A stretch of 64,000 bases of DNA. It comes from Emcibacter nanhaiensis. GTDB taxonomy: Bacteria; Pseudomonadota; Alphaproteobacteria; Sphingomonadales; Emcibacteraceae. Made by a program: the position numbers and the translations under genes. Location of the stretch: positions 23,501 through 87,500 of the forward strand of contig NZ_VFIY01000016.1 in the NCBI RefSeq assembly GCF_006385175.1, written 5' to 3'. The notes below the pieces were generated by a model. That model worked only from the letters and a program-made list of their open reading frames with translations. It was not told where the DNA came from and searched no databases. Positions 17,236-26,701 of this stretch are shown piece by piece; the first letter of the stretch is position 1; each line of letters starts with the position of its first letter.

Positions 17236-17733
17236 TCAATCCCGGAGGGTTTCCAGAATCTTGTGTTTGGGATGGCATTTCGCCGGCCAGGGATGGCCGA
17301 TGTCCTGCATCTGGGCGTCGATGATTTCCGCCTCGAGCCGGACAATTTCGTCGCCGGCAAAAATCAGGTCGATGAGCCAGTTGCCGTCCTCGACAGGCCG
17401 GGCCGCTTCGATGGCCAGAAGCTCCAGCACATGGGACTTCAACCCGATGGGGAAATTCTGGCGGCTGACCTTGAGCACGTCGTTGAAGTGCAGCCCGGTG
17501 CGCACCCGGTGGCAGGCCTTGCCGCCTTCGGTCAGCGGTTTCCCGGTCTCTGCACAGGTCTGCTCCCAGGTATAGCGGTTGAGCATCAGTACAAAGCGGC
17601 GCTCGGACGGCAGCCAGCGGATGTCTTCCATCACCGTGACCGCATCCTGCAGATAAGTGGACATGACGACCAGGTCTTCCTGGTCCTCCGCCTTGAGCCG
17701 CAACGGGCTAAATGTCTGTTTTTGCTCGTCCAT
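17236..17733 (-). CDS. DUF2948 family protein
   Basis: A 165-residue protein of the alphaproteobacterial DUF2948 family. Recognisable segments are FSPLRLKAEDQEDLVVMSTYLQ-type opening residues (LRLKAEDQEDL, residues 12-22), RRFVLMLNRYTWE and the later VLELLAIE. No export signal or catalytic motif is visible. It sits between murA (24 bases upstream) and hisG in the usual order for this class. A link to cell wall or histidine synthesis is suggested only by position; the function is unknown. Confidence 0.85.
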   Translation of the reverse strand: MDEQKQTFSPLRLKAEDQEDLVVMSTYLQDAVTVMEDIRWLPSERRFVLMLNRYTWEQTCAETGKPLTEGGKACHRVRTGLHFNDVLKVSRQNFPIGLKSHVLELLAIEAARPVEDGNWLIDLIFAGDEIVRLEAEIIDAQMQDIGHPWPAKCHPKHKILETLRD

Positions 17734-17757
17734 AATGAATCCAGTATAGCGTCAGTT

Positions 17758-19056
17758 TCAGACGCCGTCAGCTTTTTCCCGGATAATTTTTGCCCCGCAC
17801 GCTGTCAGTTTTTCCACCAGCGCTTCATAGCCACGGTCGAGATGATAGATGCGGTTGACATAGGTTTCGCCCTCGGCCGCGAGGCCGGCCAGCACCAGCG
17901 ACATGGAGGCCCGCAGGTCGGTGGCCATGACCGGCGCGCCCAAGAGTTTCTTGACCCCGCGCACCGTGGCGGTGTTACCGTGTACGGTGATGTCAGCGCC
18001 CATGCGGGCCAGTTCCGGCACATGCATGAAACGGTTCTCGAAAATGGTTTCGGTGATGACCGAGGCGCCGTCGCACAGCGTCATCAGCGCCATGACCTGG
18101 GCCTGCATGTCGGTCGGGAACCCGGGATAGGGCTGGGTCACCACATTGATTCCCTGAATATGATCGCTTTTCAGCCAGCACATCAGGCCGCGGTCGGTTT
18201 GCTCGAAACCGAGCCCGGCTTCCTTGAGCACGTCATAGCTGCCGGTCAGCACCTGTTTCAGGTTATCCCCGGTCAGTTCGATCTGTCCATTGGTGATGGC
18301 GGCGGCGGCGGCATAGCTTCCGGCTTCGATCCGGTCCGGCATCACGTCATGCTCCCCCCCGTGCAGGCGATCCACCCCTTCCACGGTCAGGGTCTCGGAG
18401 CCGATGCCGGTGACCCGTGCCCCCATTTTGTTGAGGCAGTTTGCGAGGTCGGAAATTTCCGGCTCCCGGGCCGCATTTTCGATTACCGTGGTGCCGCGGG
18501 CCAGGGTTGCCGCCATCAGGATATTTTCCGTGGCGCCGACCGAGACCATCGGGAAATGCACGGTGCCGCCCTCCAGCCGGCCGCCCGGGGCATGGGCCCG
18601 CACATAGCCTTCCTTGAGCTCAATCTCCGCGCCCATCTCCTGGAAGCCCTTGAGGTGCAGGTCGATGGGCCGGTTGCCGATCGCGCAGCCGCCGGGCAGG
18701 CTCACCGTGGCTTCGCCCTCCCGCGCCAGCAGGGGACCCAGCACCAGGATGCTGGCCCGCATCTTGCGCACGATGTCATAGGGGGCGACAGTACTGGTGA
18801 TGTCTTTGGTGGTGATGCTGAGGGTCCGGCCGCCGTTCAGCGGGCCGCCGTCCCGTTCCACCTTCAGTTCGGCGCCATGACCTCCAAGCAGGTCGCTGAG
18901 GGTGCGGATATCGGCCAGCTGCGGCAGGTTACTGAGCACCAGGCTGTCGCTGCTCAGCAGTCCGGCGCACATCAGCGGCAGAGCCGCATTCTTGGCCCCG
19001 CTGATAGGGATTTGTCCTTCCAGGCGATTGCCGCCGGTGATGACCAGTCGGTCCAT
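17758..19056 (-). CDS. murA: UDP-GlcNAc 1-carboxyvinyltransferase
   Basis: A 432-residue cytoplasmic enzyme that transfers enolpyruvate from PEP to UDP-GlcNAc, the first committed step of peptidoglycan synthesis. Lys22 and Asn23 in [12 protein letters not shown] bind substrate. The catalytic loop is [16 protein letters not shown] with Cys124, the residue alkylated by fosfomycin, so the enzyme should be sensitive to it. Length is typical. Dcd ends upstream with an eight-base gap, and DUF2948 follows by 24 bases. Confidence 0.98.
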   Translation of the reverse strand: MDRLVITGGNRLEGQIPISGAKNAALPLMCAGLLSSDSLVLSNLPQLADIRTLSDLLGGHGAELKVERDGGPLNGGRTLSITTKDITSTVAPYDIVRKMRASILVLGPLLAREGEATVSLPGGCAIGNRPIDLHLKGFQEMGAEIELKEGYVRAHAPGGRLEGGTVHFPMVSVGATENILMAATLARGTTVIENAAREPEISDLANCLNKMGARVTGIGSETLTVEGVDRLHGGEHDVMPDRIEAGSYAAAAAITNGQIELTGDNLKQVLTGSYDVLKEAGLGFEQTDRGLMCWLKSDHIQGINVVTQPYPGFPTDMQAQVMALMTLCDGASVITETIFENRFMHVPELARMGADITVHGNTATVRGVKKLLGAPVMATDLRASMSLVLAGLAAEGETYVNRIYHLDRGYEALVEKLTACGAKIIREKADGV

Positions 19057-19064
19057 AATATTCC

Positions 19065-19619
19065 TTACAACTTGGGAAGCGTAACGCCGGTCTGGCCCAT
19101 ATATTTGCCGGAGCGCATTTTATAGGACACCTCGCAGGGTTCATTACCCTGCAGGAACAGGAACTGGCAGGCGCCTTCGTTGGCATAGATTTTCGCCGGC
19201 AGCGGCGTGGTGTTGGAAAATTCCAGGGTCACATGGCCTTCCCAGCCGGGCTCCAGCGGGGTCACATTGACGATGATGCCGCATCTGGCATAGGTGGATT
19301 TGCCGAGGCAGATCACCAGCACGTCTTCCGGGATGCGGAAATATTCCACGGTGCGGGCCAGTGCGAAACTGTTGGGCGGAATGATGCAGACGTCAGACGG
19401 CCGGTCGACAAAGCTCTTCTGGGAAAAATCCTTGGGGTCGACCACCGCGCTGTCCACATTGGTGAAGATCTTGAATTCCTCGGACACCCGGGCGTCATAG
19501 CCATAGGAGGACAGGCCGTAGGAGATCACGCCTTCCCGGTTCTGCCGGTCGACAAAGGGTTCGATCATGCCTTCGCTCTGTGCTTTTTCCCGGATCCATT
19601 TATCGGACATGATGGCCAT
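19065..19619 (-). CDS. dcd: dCTP deaminase
   Basis: A 184-residue homotrimeric enzyme that makes dUTP from dCTP for thymidylate synthesis. The start [13 protein letters not shown] is the usual alphaproteobacterial Dcd opening. Other signatures are [21 protein letters not shown] and the catalytic Glu in [13 protein letters not shown]. It is a monofunctional deaminase by sequence type; dUTPase would be encoded elsewhere. It lies eight bases upstream of murA and starts 67 bases downstream of a small conserved-looking ORF on the same strand. Confidence 0.97.
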   Translation of the reverse strand: MAIMSDKWIREKAQSEGMIEPFVDRQNREGVISYGLSSYGYDARVSEEFKIFTNVDSAVVDPKDFSQKSFVDRPSDVCIIPPNSFALARTVEYFRIPEDVLVICLGKSTYARCGIIVNVTPLEPGWEGHVTLEFSNTTPLPAKIYANEGACQFLFLQGNEPCEVSYKMRSGKYMGQTGVTLPKL

Positions 19620-19686
19620 GGAGTGTAATCCCTTTACATAATTATTTCCGAAATCTGTCTTAGCTCAGATATCGGGGGCTGACAAG

Positions 19687-19824
19687 TCAGGAGTCTTTGA
19701 CCCCGGGCTTTGCCGGTGTCGTTTGTTTGCGGCTTTGTGACTTGCGCCGTTTCAGGTTTTCCCGCAGCGCTTCGGCCAGCCGGTCCTGCTTTTCCTGCTG
19801 CGCTTTTTTCTTACTATCGCTCAT
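19687..19824 (-). CDS. Small basic protein of 45 residues
   Basis: A short frame on the minus strand, ATG at 19824 and TGA at 19687-19689, reading MSDSKKKAQQEKQDRLAEAL then RENLKRRKSQSRKQ and a short tail. The run L-A-E-A-L-R-E-N-L-K-R-R-K matches, from memory, tiny unnamed proteins found near murA in other alphaproteobacteria. It is highly charged, predicted to be one helix, and has no export signal. The ribosome binding site is weak. It lies 67 bases upstream of dcd on the same strand and may share its transcript. Function unknown. Confidence 0.6.
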   Translation of the reverse strand: MSDSKKKAQQEKQDRLAEALRENLKRRKSQSRKQTTPAKPGVKDS

Positions 19825-20034
19825 TAATTTCTGTCATTCTTTTTATGGGGATAAAAGGCGGCCGGATTATGGCTGCAGGCCCCGGTTCCGCGGATCAGTT
19901 TTCCCTTTGTACGCGGCTCGCACTCTTTTCGCAAATATTTCCAATATAGGTCTTGCACGGGAGGGAAAGCTATGGCATGTTCCGCGCCATTCCGGCAGGA
20001 GTCGTATGGCCCCGTCGCCGGCCCCGTCTTTCGG

Positions 20035-20109
20035 GCCGCTGTAGCTCAGTGGTAGAGCGCACCCTTGGTAAGGGTGAGGCCGAGAGTTCAATTCTCTCCA
20101 GCGGCACCA
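20035..20109 (+). tRNA. tRNA-Thr (GGT anticodon)
   Basis: 75 bases including an encoded CCA. The acceptor stem is GCCGCTG with CAGCGGC; the D arm has TAGCTCAGTGGTAGAGC; the anticodon arm is CACCC-TTGGTAA-GGGTG with GGT; the T arm reads GAGAG-TTCAATT-CTCTC. It is on the opposite strand to dcd and the receptor gene. No clear terminator with a T run follows on plus. Confidence 0.97.
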
Positions 20110-20224
20110 TTCTCTGACAAAATTCTATGATGACTGGTTCCTGCGTCACGCCGGCCTATTTTTGTCTTGGCTGGCCGGTCACTGGCTCGGGGGATTCTTT
20201 TATCGGCCCAATGGACGGTTTCTA

Positions 20225-20260
20225 CAAAAACTCCGGGAAGCCTGATATTGGCTTCCCGGA
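20225..20260 (-). terminator. Terminator of the TonB-dependent receptor
   Basis: Perfect 11-bp stem, TCCGGGAAGCC (20232-20242) with GGCTTCCCGGA (20250-20260), 7-base loop, followed on the minus strand by GTTTTTG. It lies 27 bases beyond the receptor stop. Confidence 0.9.
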
Positions 20261-20287
20261 CTCACAGCTCTCGAAAATTAAGTCGGA

Positions 20288-22597
20288 CTAGAATTCATAT
20301 CCCAGTGTTGCACCGAAGGTCCGCGGCGGCGCCAGGAAGCCGGCGTTGGTCCGGGAACTGTTCAGGATGAAGGTGCCGACATAAATGGTCTCATCGGTCA
20401 GGTTGCGGCCCCACAGATTGACCGACCAGCCATTATCTGAACTGAAGCGGACGTTGGCATCAATGGTGGTCACGTCATCCTGGGCCAGGGCGTCGTGGTT
20501 GAACTGGGTGAAATAGACCTGGTCCTTATAGGACACGGCGACAGTTCCTTCCGCCAGCCAGCCGGTGTCCGAAATTTCATGGTCCACGGTCACCGCCAGA
20601 CGGCCTGACCATTTGGGGGACTGCACCAGGCGGTTGCCTGCAAGCTGCTGTGACAGGTCCACACCCGCATCAATCAGCCCCAGCTGCTGGAATACTGTAT
20701 CAAACGGATCAGTGGTGACATAATCATCAAAGGTGGCGTCCAGATAGGTGGCGGAGCCGTCGATGCGGATATGTTCGCTGGCCAGCCAGGTGAACTCCAT
20801 TTCCATACCCTTGATTTCAGCCGATGCCGCATTTTCATAGACCAGCGTGAAGCCGCTGGTGCCGGCGGGGACGCTGCGTCCCTGCTGCAGGTCGGTGAAG
20901 TCATAGTAGAAGGCGGCAGCGTTAAACCGCAGCCGGCGATCCATGAACATCCCTTTCAGGCCGATTTCGTAGGCATCCACGATTTCCGGATCCAGCACGG
21001 GCGTGGTCTGGCCGGTCAGGAAAATACCGCTTTTGAACCCTTTGGAATATCCGGCATAGACGAGGACCTCGTCATTTGCCCGCCATTCGAGACGGACGTT
21101 CGGCGTGAATTTCTCAAAGCTCTTTTCGTCCTGGAAGGTGAGCACCGGCGCGCCGGGCGCGGTCCAGCGGTCGGTATCGCCTTCTTTCTTTTCATAGCTG
21201 TAACGGGCGCCCACATTCACGCTGAGAGTGTCCGTCAGGTCATAGATGGCGTTCCCGAACAGGGCATAGGCGTTGGTTTTGCTGGTGCCCCGGAAATTGA
21301 AGCAGAGCAGCTCAGGGTCTGCACCGACAATCTGGTCGGACACATTGTCGTCAAAGCCACAACCGCTCAGTACCGGCGTACTATCGGCCACGAACTGCGG
21401 CACCAGCGGAATGTCAAGCCGGTTGTCTGAATCAAGTTTTTCGTAATAGTAATAGGCGCCGATCAGGCCACGCAGGCGGTCTGATTCAAAATTAAGGCGC
21501 AGTTCCTCGCTGAACTGGTCGCTTTCATAGCTTTCCGACCAGATGTAGAAATCGACTTCGGTCATATCGAAGTCAGCCTGCGGAATTTTCTCAAAGGTCT
21601 GGTAGTTCGACAGCGAGGTGAGCGAGAAAGTCTCATCAATGTCCCAATTGAGTTCCGCACTGAAGGAATCCTGGCTCCGCTTGTTCTGCAGGTTCACGTT
21701 GGAGTAAATATCACGCGGATCGGTTGCCCTGGTCCCGGCGGTTGGCTGGGGTTCCAGCGCCGGCAGCGGCGCAGGATCATAGGAGGGGCCGCGGAATTTG
21801 GGAATATAGTTCCGGTCGTCCTCTTCATGATGCTCGGCGGCGAGCCGCAGGCTGACATCTTCGGTCGGTTCCCACAGCAATTGGCCGCGCAGGGACAGCT
21901 GGTCGGCATCATCGATATCGCTGCCGTCGACCAGGTTGGTGCCGTATCCGCCGCGATTGGTGTATCGCACAGCGGCGCGGGCCATCAGGGTGTCGGACAG
22001 GGCGCCGCCAACGGCGCCTTCGAATTTGATCAGGTCGTAATTGCCGCCGGTCAGACGGGCGTAACCGGTCGTTTCCGGGGTCGGTTTATAGGAAATGACG
22101 TTGACGGACCCGCCGGTGGCGTTTCGGCCGTACAGGGTGCCCTGCGGGCCGCGCAGGACCTCGATACGTTCAATATCGAACAGCGAACCGAACTGGGCTG
22201 ACGGCTGACCGATGACGACACCGTCAAGATGGACGGCGACGGACGGGTCACCGCCGACGAAGGGGTTGTCGGTACCAACGCCGCGCACCATGATCTGGGC
22301 AAAGCCAAAGCTTTCACCGATTTGCACGCTGGGGGCGATATTCTGCAGGTCTGCAACATTGTTGAAATTGGTTTTGCTCAGCTCATCGCCGCCGATAGCC
22401 GTAATCGCCGCGGCCACACTCTGGCTGCTTTCGGTCCGTTTCTGGGCCGTAATGACAATCTCCTCGATTGCCAGTCCCGATTCTTCGGCAAACGCCGGAG
22501 CAGCGATGCCAAGGCATGTGGTGAATAGCAGGGAGCGTTTTGCGGCAGAATAAAAAGTCCCGCGCGCCCGGATGGGACGGTGGTGTAATTGTCTCAT
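20288..22597 (-). CDS. TonB-dependent outer-membrane receptor
   Basis: A 769-residue beta-barrel importer. A signal peptide (ending AAPAFA, about residue 37) is followed by a TonB-box-like EEIVITAQKR, the plug domain (about 50-170, with VRGVGTDNPF and IERIEVLRGPQGTLYGRNAT) and the 22-strand barrel ending in aromatic F (ATLGYEF). The plug sequence and the many aromatic barrel strands fit the broad group of alphaproteobacterial receptors for siderophores, vitamins or carbohydrates; the ligand cannot be read. AGGAGG directly precedes ATG 22597. An AraC-type regulator gene lies upstream on the same strand, and palindromic sites lie between them at 22653-22682. It ends in a strong terminator. Confidence 0.92.
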   Translation of the reverse strand: MRQLHHRPIRARGTFYSAAKRSLLFTTCLGIAAPAFAEESGLAIEEIVITAQKRTESSQSVAAAITAIGGDELSKTNFNNVADLQNIAPSVQIGESFGFAQIMVRGVGTDNPFVGGDPSVAVHLDGVVIGQPSAQFGSLFDIERIEVLRGPQGTLYGRNATGGSVNVISYKPTPETTGYARLTGGNYDLIKFEGAVGGALSDTLMARAAVRYTNRGGYGTNLVDGSDIDDADQLSLRGQLLWEPTEDVSLRLAAEHHEEDDRNYIPKFRGPSYDPAPLPALEPQPTAGTRATDPRDIYSNVNLQNKRSQDSFSAELNWDIDETFSLTSLSNYQTFEKIPQADFDMTEVDFYIWSESYESDQFSEELRLNFESDRLRGLIGAYYYYEKLDSDNRLDIPLVPQFVADSTPVLSGCGFDDNVSDQIVGADPELLCFNFRGTSKTNAYALFGNAIYDLTDTLSVNVGARYSYEKKEGDTDRWTAPGAPVLTFQDEKSFEKFTPNVRLEWRANDEVLVYAGYSKGFKSGIFLTGQTTPVLDPEIVDAYEIGLKGMFMDRRLRFNAAAFYYDFTDLQQGRSVPAGTSGFTLVYENAASAEIKGMEMEFTWLASEHIRIDGSATYLDATFDDYVTTDPFDTVFQQLGLIDAGVDLSQQLAGNRLVQSPKWSGRLAVTVDHEISDTGWLAEGTVAVSYKDQVYFTQFNHDALAQDDVTTIDANVRFSSDNGWSVNLWGRNLTDETIYVGTFILNSSRTNAGFLAPPRTFGATLGYEF

Positions 22598-22652
22598 GAT
22601 TCCTCCTAGACTGGTAGATTGTTTATGAAGCTTCCCGTTTAATTGTTATGTG

Positions 22653-22682
22653 ATATAGCATATTATTGCTATATTATATAGC
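22653..22682. promoter_or_regulatory. Palindromic TATAGC array upstream of the receptor
   Basis: ATATAGCA (22653-22660) and TGCTATAT (22667-22674) form a perfect inverted repeat with a 6-base spacer. The right arm also pairs with ATATAGC (22676-22682) to give GCTATAT-T-ATATAGC. Three half-sites thus lie 55-85 bases upstream of the receptor start, a plausible operator. The regulator is unknown; the adjacent AraC protein is one candidate. Confidence 0.5.
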
Positions 22683-22809
22683 GTTATTTTTACGCTTGGT
22701 TTCCAAAAATACTGCATGACAAAAAAGGGGGGAATGGCGGTTGGTGCCAAAAAACTTTGCAAAAAAAAACTATTTGAAATTTATGCAAATCAAGGCTGGG
22801 GAGAGGCGC

Positions 22810-23829
22810 TCAGCCATGATTCACAGCTGGGACATCTTCCAGGTTTTGCCTGTATTCCCGCGGGCAAACCCCTGTCCATCCCTTGAAGGCGCGTGAAAAA
22901 ACCGCTGGATCTGAAAAGCCCACGGCCTCGGCAACCGAGCTGAGGGAGGTTGCCCGGCTGGTCATCATTTTGACGGCCTTGTCTCTGCGAACCAGGTCTT
23001 TGAGCTGCTGATAGGATGTTCCCTCATCCCGGAGCTTTCTGATCAAGGTCCGTTTTGTCATATGCAGGGTATCGGCAGCTTCTTCGATAACAGGAATACC
23101 GTCAGGCAGCTTTTTCTTGAGGAGTTTTTTCAGTTCATAGGAGATGCTGAAGTCGGTCTGGGGCTGGATGAACAAAACTTCCGGGCAACGCTTGATGAAT
23201 CGCTTCAGCGAGCCGGAAGTTTGGGAAATTTCACGGTCCAGGAAGTTGCGGTGGAAGCAAAACCCATGATAGTCCGCACAGAATTTGTGCTGGCCGGGAA
23301 ATAGATAGGCATATTCACCGACATGCCTTGGGGAGGGATAGTCGAAATATATCTCATGGAGCTGCAGGTTTTCTGATATCAGCCATGCGGAGAGCCGGTG
23401 CCAGGCCATCAGGTTGATTTCGGCCAGGAGATGATTTTTGTCCAGATCGGGAGTGTTCAAACGGAAGATTAGCCGGGCATAATTTCCCTGTTCCTGCAAT
23501 TCCATGCGGAATGCGTTTGTCATCATCGAATACAAACGAATTCCCGTCAGAAGCGCCTTGCCCAGGGTTGGTTCGCTGATAGCCATTTTTCCCATCATGA
23601 AAAAAGCCCCTATGGGGATCCGGTGCTCGGCCAGCCCCATGGCTTCGTCCTCGAGGCAATGCATGAGGTTCTGCACAAAAAAAGCCAGTTTATCCGTCTC
23701 GACACGCTTTCCCGGCGTATCAACCATATGGCGGTCAATGCCGGCTTTCCTCAGCATGTCCAGGGCATCGAGACCCTTGTCTTCTGCCAGGTGATAGAAC
23801 TCGCTCAGGTAGATATTGGAAGCCGTCAT
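22810..23829 (-). CDS. AraC family transcriptional regulator
   Basis: A 339-residue regulator. The N-terminal about 200 residues fit the ligand-binding domain of the OruR/ArgR-like AraC group (for example LRKAGIDRHMVDTPGKRV and the HRIPIGAFFMMGKM segment). The C-terminal 100 residues form two helix-turn-helix motifs: ADTLHMTKRTLIRKLRDEGT and SSVAEAVGFSDPAVFSRAFK with GVCPREYR. It lies between the TonB receptor (same strand, 212 bases downstream) and a divergent SDR gene (183 bases upstream), so it may control either or both. Ligand unknown. Confidence 0.88.
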   Translation of the reverse strand: MTASNIYLSEFYHLAEDKGLDALDMLRKAGIDRHMVDTPGKRVETDKLAFFVQNLMHCLEDEAMGLAEHRIPIGAFFMMGKMAISEPTLGKALLTGIRLYSMMTNAFRMELQEQGNYARLIFRLNTPDLDKNHLLAEINLMAWHRLSAWLISENLQLHEIYFDYPSPRHVGEYAYLFPGQHKFCADYHGFCFHRNFLDREISQTSGSLKRFIKRCPEVLFIQPQTDFSISYELKKLLKKKLPDGIPVIEEAADTLHMTKRTLIRKLRDEGTSYQQLKDLVRRDKAVKMMTSRATSLSSVAEAVGFSDPAVFSRAFKGWTGVCPREYRQNLEDVPAVNHG

Positions 23830-24012
23830 GATTTTTCACCCCTCGCTCCTGAAAGGCTTGGCCCGGACTGCAACACTATGCCGCTTTCTGTATAAAAATG
23901 TTCCCAATCACAGCATACAATATCCAAAACTTCCAATCAAAACTCAGGCTGAATATGTGTACTGTTTCTTTTGTGGCTGTTTCTGTATGATCCACACAGA
24001 AAGGAATTATAC

Positions 24013-24765
24013 ATGACCATAGCTTTGATTACCGGCGGCAGCCGCGGACTTGGGAAAAGCATGGCCCTGCACCTGGCGGACAAGGGCCATGACATTATTC
24101 TGACCTATTACAGCAAAAAGGACGAGGCGGAAGCTGTTGCCACGGAGATTGAAGGCAAAGGCCGCAAGGCTGCGGCTCTGCAGCTGGATGTTGCCGACAG
24201 CGGAACATTTCCTGCTTTTGCAGAAACCGTGAGCACTCTGCTCCAGGAAAACTGGAACCGATCTGATTTTGATTTTCTGGTCAATAATGCCGGCATCGGC
24301 ATCAACGCCCCGATTATGGAGATGACCGAAGAACAGTTCGACCAGCTGACGAACATCCATCTCAAGGCGGCGTTTTTCCTGTCCCAGAAGCTGCTTCCCC
24401 TGATGATAGACGGGGGCCGGATCATCAATATCTCGTCCGGACTGGTTCGTTTCTCGCTGCCGGGCTATGCCGCCTACGGGGCATTGAAGGGAGCTATCGA
24501 CGTGCTCAGCCGCTATATGGCCAAGGAACTGGGGCCGCGTGGAATCACCGTTAATGCGCTGGCGCCCGGCGCCATCGAGACCGACTTCGGCGGCGGGGTG
24601 GTACGCGATAATCCGGAGATCAACCAGTTTGTCGCCGACAACACCGCCCTGGGACGGGCGGGGCTGCCGGACGATATCGGCGGGGCGGTGGCGCTTCTGC
24701 TGTCGCCGGAAGCGGGCTGGATCACCGGCCAGCGGATTGAATTTTCCGGCGGGCAGTTCCTGTAG
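24013..24765 (+). CDS. Short-chain dehydrogenase/reductase
   Basis: A 250-residue classical SDR oxidoreductase. The cofactor motif TGGSRGLG starts at residue 7; its basic residue favours NADP(H). NNAG is present (LVNNAGIGIN), and the catalytic Ser-Tyr-Lys triad reads as Ser in INISSGL, then YGALK. The C-terminus EFSGGQFL is usual for SDRs of the FabG-like type. ATG 24013 follows AAGGA by seven bases. The gene is divergent from the AraC regulator and is its most likely target. The substrate is unknown. Confidence 0.88.
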   Translation: MTIALITGGSRGLGKSMALHLADKGHDIILTYYSKKDEAEAVATEIEGKGRKAAALQLDVADSGTFPAFAETVSTLLQENWNRSDFDFLVNNAGIGINAPIMEMTEEQFDQLTNIHLKAAFFLSQKLLPLMIDGGRIINISSGLVRFSLPGYAAYGALKGAIDVLSRYMAKELGPRGITVNALAPGAIETDFGGGVVRDNPEINQFVADNTALGRAGLPDDIGGAVALLLSPEAGWITGQRIEFSGGQFL

Positions 24766-24806
24766 CGACCAGGTGCGGGATCTGATCCTGATAGGCTAAG
24801 GCGTGG

Positions 24807-26327
24807 TCACATCGCCCGCACGCTTTCCAGAAATTCTGTCACTCTCTTCTGCAGATCATCGGAATTATGTGACAGGTCCTGTGCGACTTCCAGCATCCGG
24901 CTGGAGGACTGGCCCGTTTCATTCGCGGCTTTTTGGACATCGGCAATATTCCGGGCGACTCCACTTGTTGCCGCAGTTTGTTCTTCAACCGCGCCGGAAA
25001 TCGCGGTACTGATTTCGCTGATGGTGGCGATCGTGCCTGCAATCTGCTTGATGGCTTCCGCCGTTGTCTGGCTGATGTCCTGAATGCCGCTGATCTGCTG
25101 CTCGATCTCGCTGGTTGCTTTTGCCGTCTCGGTCGCCAGGGTTTTCACTTCCGCTGCAACCACGGCAAATCCCTTGCCGGCTTCCCCGGCGCGGGCCGCT
25201 TCGATGGTCGCATTGAGGGAGAGCAGTTTGGTCTGATCGGCAATGCTGGAAATCAGGGAGGTTACCTGTCCGATTTTCGAGGCCGCATCAACCAGGCTGT
25301 TGACAAGCTGTTCCGACTTCTGGGCTTCCTGCACGGCGTCATCGACAATCCTGGTGGAATGGGCGACCTGGCCGGAAATCTCGTTGACCGAAGCTGACAG
25401 TTCCTCTGTCGTTGTCGCGACTGACGTGGACTGGGTATCGGTTTGTTTTGCCGCGGCGGCAAGATTTTGCGCCGTTGTTTCCATTTCTGATGCCGAAGAG
25501 GCCACAGTCTGCACCAGGGACTGGACATTGGTCTCGAAATCATCCGCCAGCTTTACGTTTTTGGTTACAACACTCCAGGCCACCATGGCTGCCACATAGT
25601 TGCCTTCGCCATCGATGATTGCCGAGGCGTTGAGGTCGAGGGTTTCATCACCCAGTCTGATTTTTGTCCGATAGGGGAGATTGTTCGGATCGGCCAGCAA
25701 CTTGCGCTGATGCCCGGGGTTTTTATGGAATATGTCAATACAGGTGCCAAGCATATCATCTGCCTTGACCGGCAGCAGATGTTCCAGGGAGCGAAGGGTC
25801 TTGATGCTGGTTTCATTCAGGTAGGTCAGGACCAGGGTCTCGGGGTCGCACATCATGACATTGACCGGCATAAAGTCGGCCATTCGCCTGATGCGCTCAC
25901 TTTCCTTGTGCATCAGGACTTCCTCTGTTCTGTTGGTAGCAAATTTGACGACCTTGTAAGGAGAGCCGTTCTGGTCCAGAATCGGATTGTAGCAGGCCTG
26001 AATCCAGACTTCCTTGTTGTTGCCAATTCTCATGACTTCGGCAGAATGGCTTTCGCCCCGTCTCAGCCGGTTCCAAAGTTCCTTGTACTCGGCGCTGTCC
26101 CTGATTGCCGGAGGTACGAACAGGCTATGTTGCCGGCCCTTTATTTCCTCCAGCCGATAACCCATTGTTTTCAGGAAGTTATCGTTTGCTGTGATAATTG
26201 TGCCGTCGAGATCGAATTCGATGATCGACTGTGAACGGTCGAGCGCGGCCAGTTTTGCGGCCATTTCATCATAGTCATCATTCGCGGAGGAGGGAAGGTA
26301 AGGGTCAGATAAAGTCGGCATTGACAT
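24807..26327 (-). CDS. Soluble PAS-domain chemoreceptor
   Basis: A 506-residue methyl-accepting chemotaxis-type protein without membrane segments, so cytoplasmic. Two PAS domains are visible: [20 protein letters not shown] with the PAC-like [14 protein letters not shown], and [20 protein letters not shown]. The signalling domain contains the hairpin tip region [20 protein letters not shown] and [19 protein letters not shown], which contacts CheA and CheW. The tip is close to those of PAS chemoreceptors that sense redox or oxygen state. Two ATGs are possible (26327 and 26321); the first is listed. No che genes are nearby, so the partner kinase is elsewhere. Confidence 0.9.
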   Translation of the reverse strand: MSMPTLSDPYLPSSANDDYDEMAAKLAALDRSQSIIEFDLDGTIITANDNFLKTMGYRLEEIKGRQHSLFVPPAIRDSAEYKELWNRLRRGESHSAEVMRIGNNKEVWIQACYNPILDQNGSPYKVVKFATNRTEEVLMHKESERIRRMADFMPVNVMMCDPETLVLTYLNETSIKTLRSLEHLLPVKADDMLGTCIDIFHKNPGHQRKLLADPNNLPYRTKIRLGDETLDLNASAIIDGEGNYVAAMVAWSVVTKNVKLADDFETNVQSLVQTVASSASEMETTAQNLAAAAKQTDTQSTSVATTTEELSASVNEISGQVAHSTRIVDDAVQEAQKSEQLVNSLVDAASKIGQVTSLISSIADQTKLLSLNATIEAARAGEAGKGFAVVAAEVKTLATETAKATSEIEQQISGIQDISQTTAEAIKQIAGTIATISEISTAISGAVEEQTAATSGVARNIADVQKAANETGQSSSRMLEVAQDLSHNSDDLQKRVTEFLESVRAM

Positions 26328-26701
26328 AGGTAAAAATTCTCTCGGTCTTCTGTGGTCTCTGTTCAGATACGGGAAAACAGGAAGCCAGCCCGCAGTCCTA
26401 TTTTCCAATTTATATATGTAGAATAAAGTCTGGAATTACTAAAAAAGTATAAACAAGCGACTGGAAAAAACGGATTTGCAGAGGGCAAGGGGAGCCCCGG
26501 GTCGTTTCGGTTCCCGGAATTTCCCTGCTTTTTGAGCTGCGCAATGAATCTCCCCTGCTACGCGGTGCCTTGCCAGCTTCTTGACTTGATTTACGAAATT
26601 CCCCTGTGCACGGAATGATGTATACTCCTACGGCGAAAGTCTAATTGTCCCGTGATTGTCCCGGGATAGACTTGGAACCAGAGGATAACGGGGAGCCTTT
26701 C
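26328..26701. other. Intergenic region between chemoreceptor and cNMP/CBS gene
   Basis: 374 bases with no credible gene. The left part (26400-26460) is AT-rich and should hold the leftward chemoreceptor promoter. The right part has a TATACT (26631-26636) that could be a -10 box for the rightward gene, though no good -35 lies 17 bases before it. GGGGAG at about 26689 is the ribosome binding site of that gene. Confidence 0.4.
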
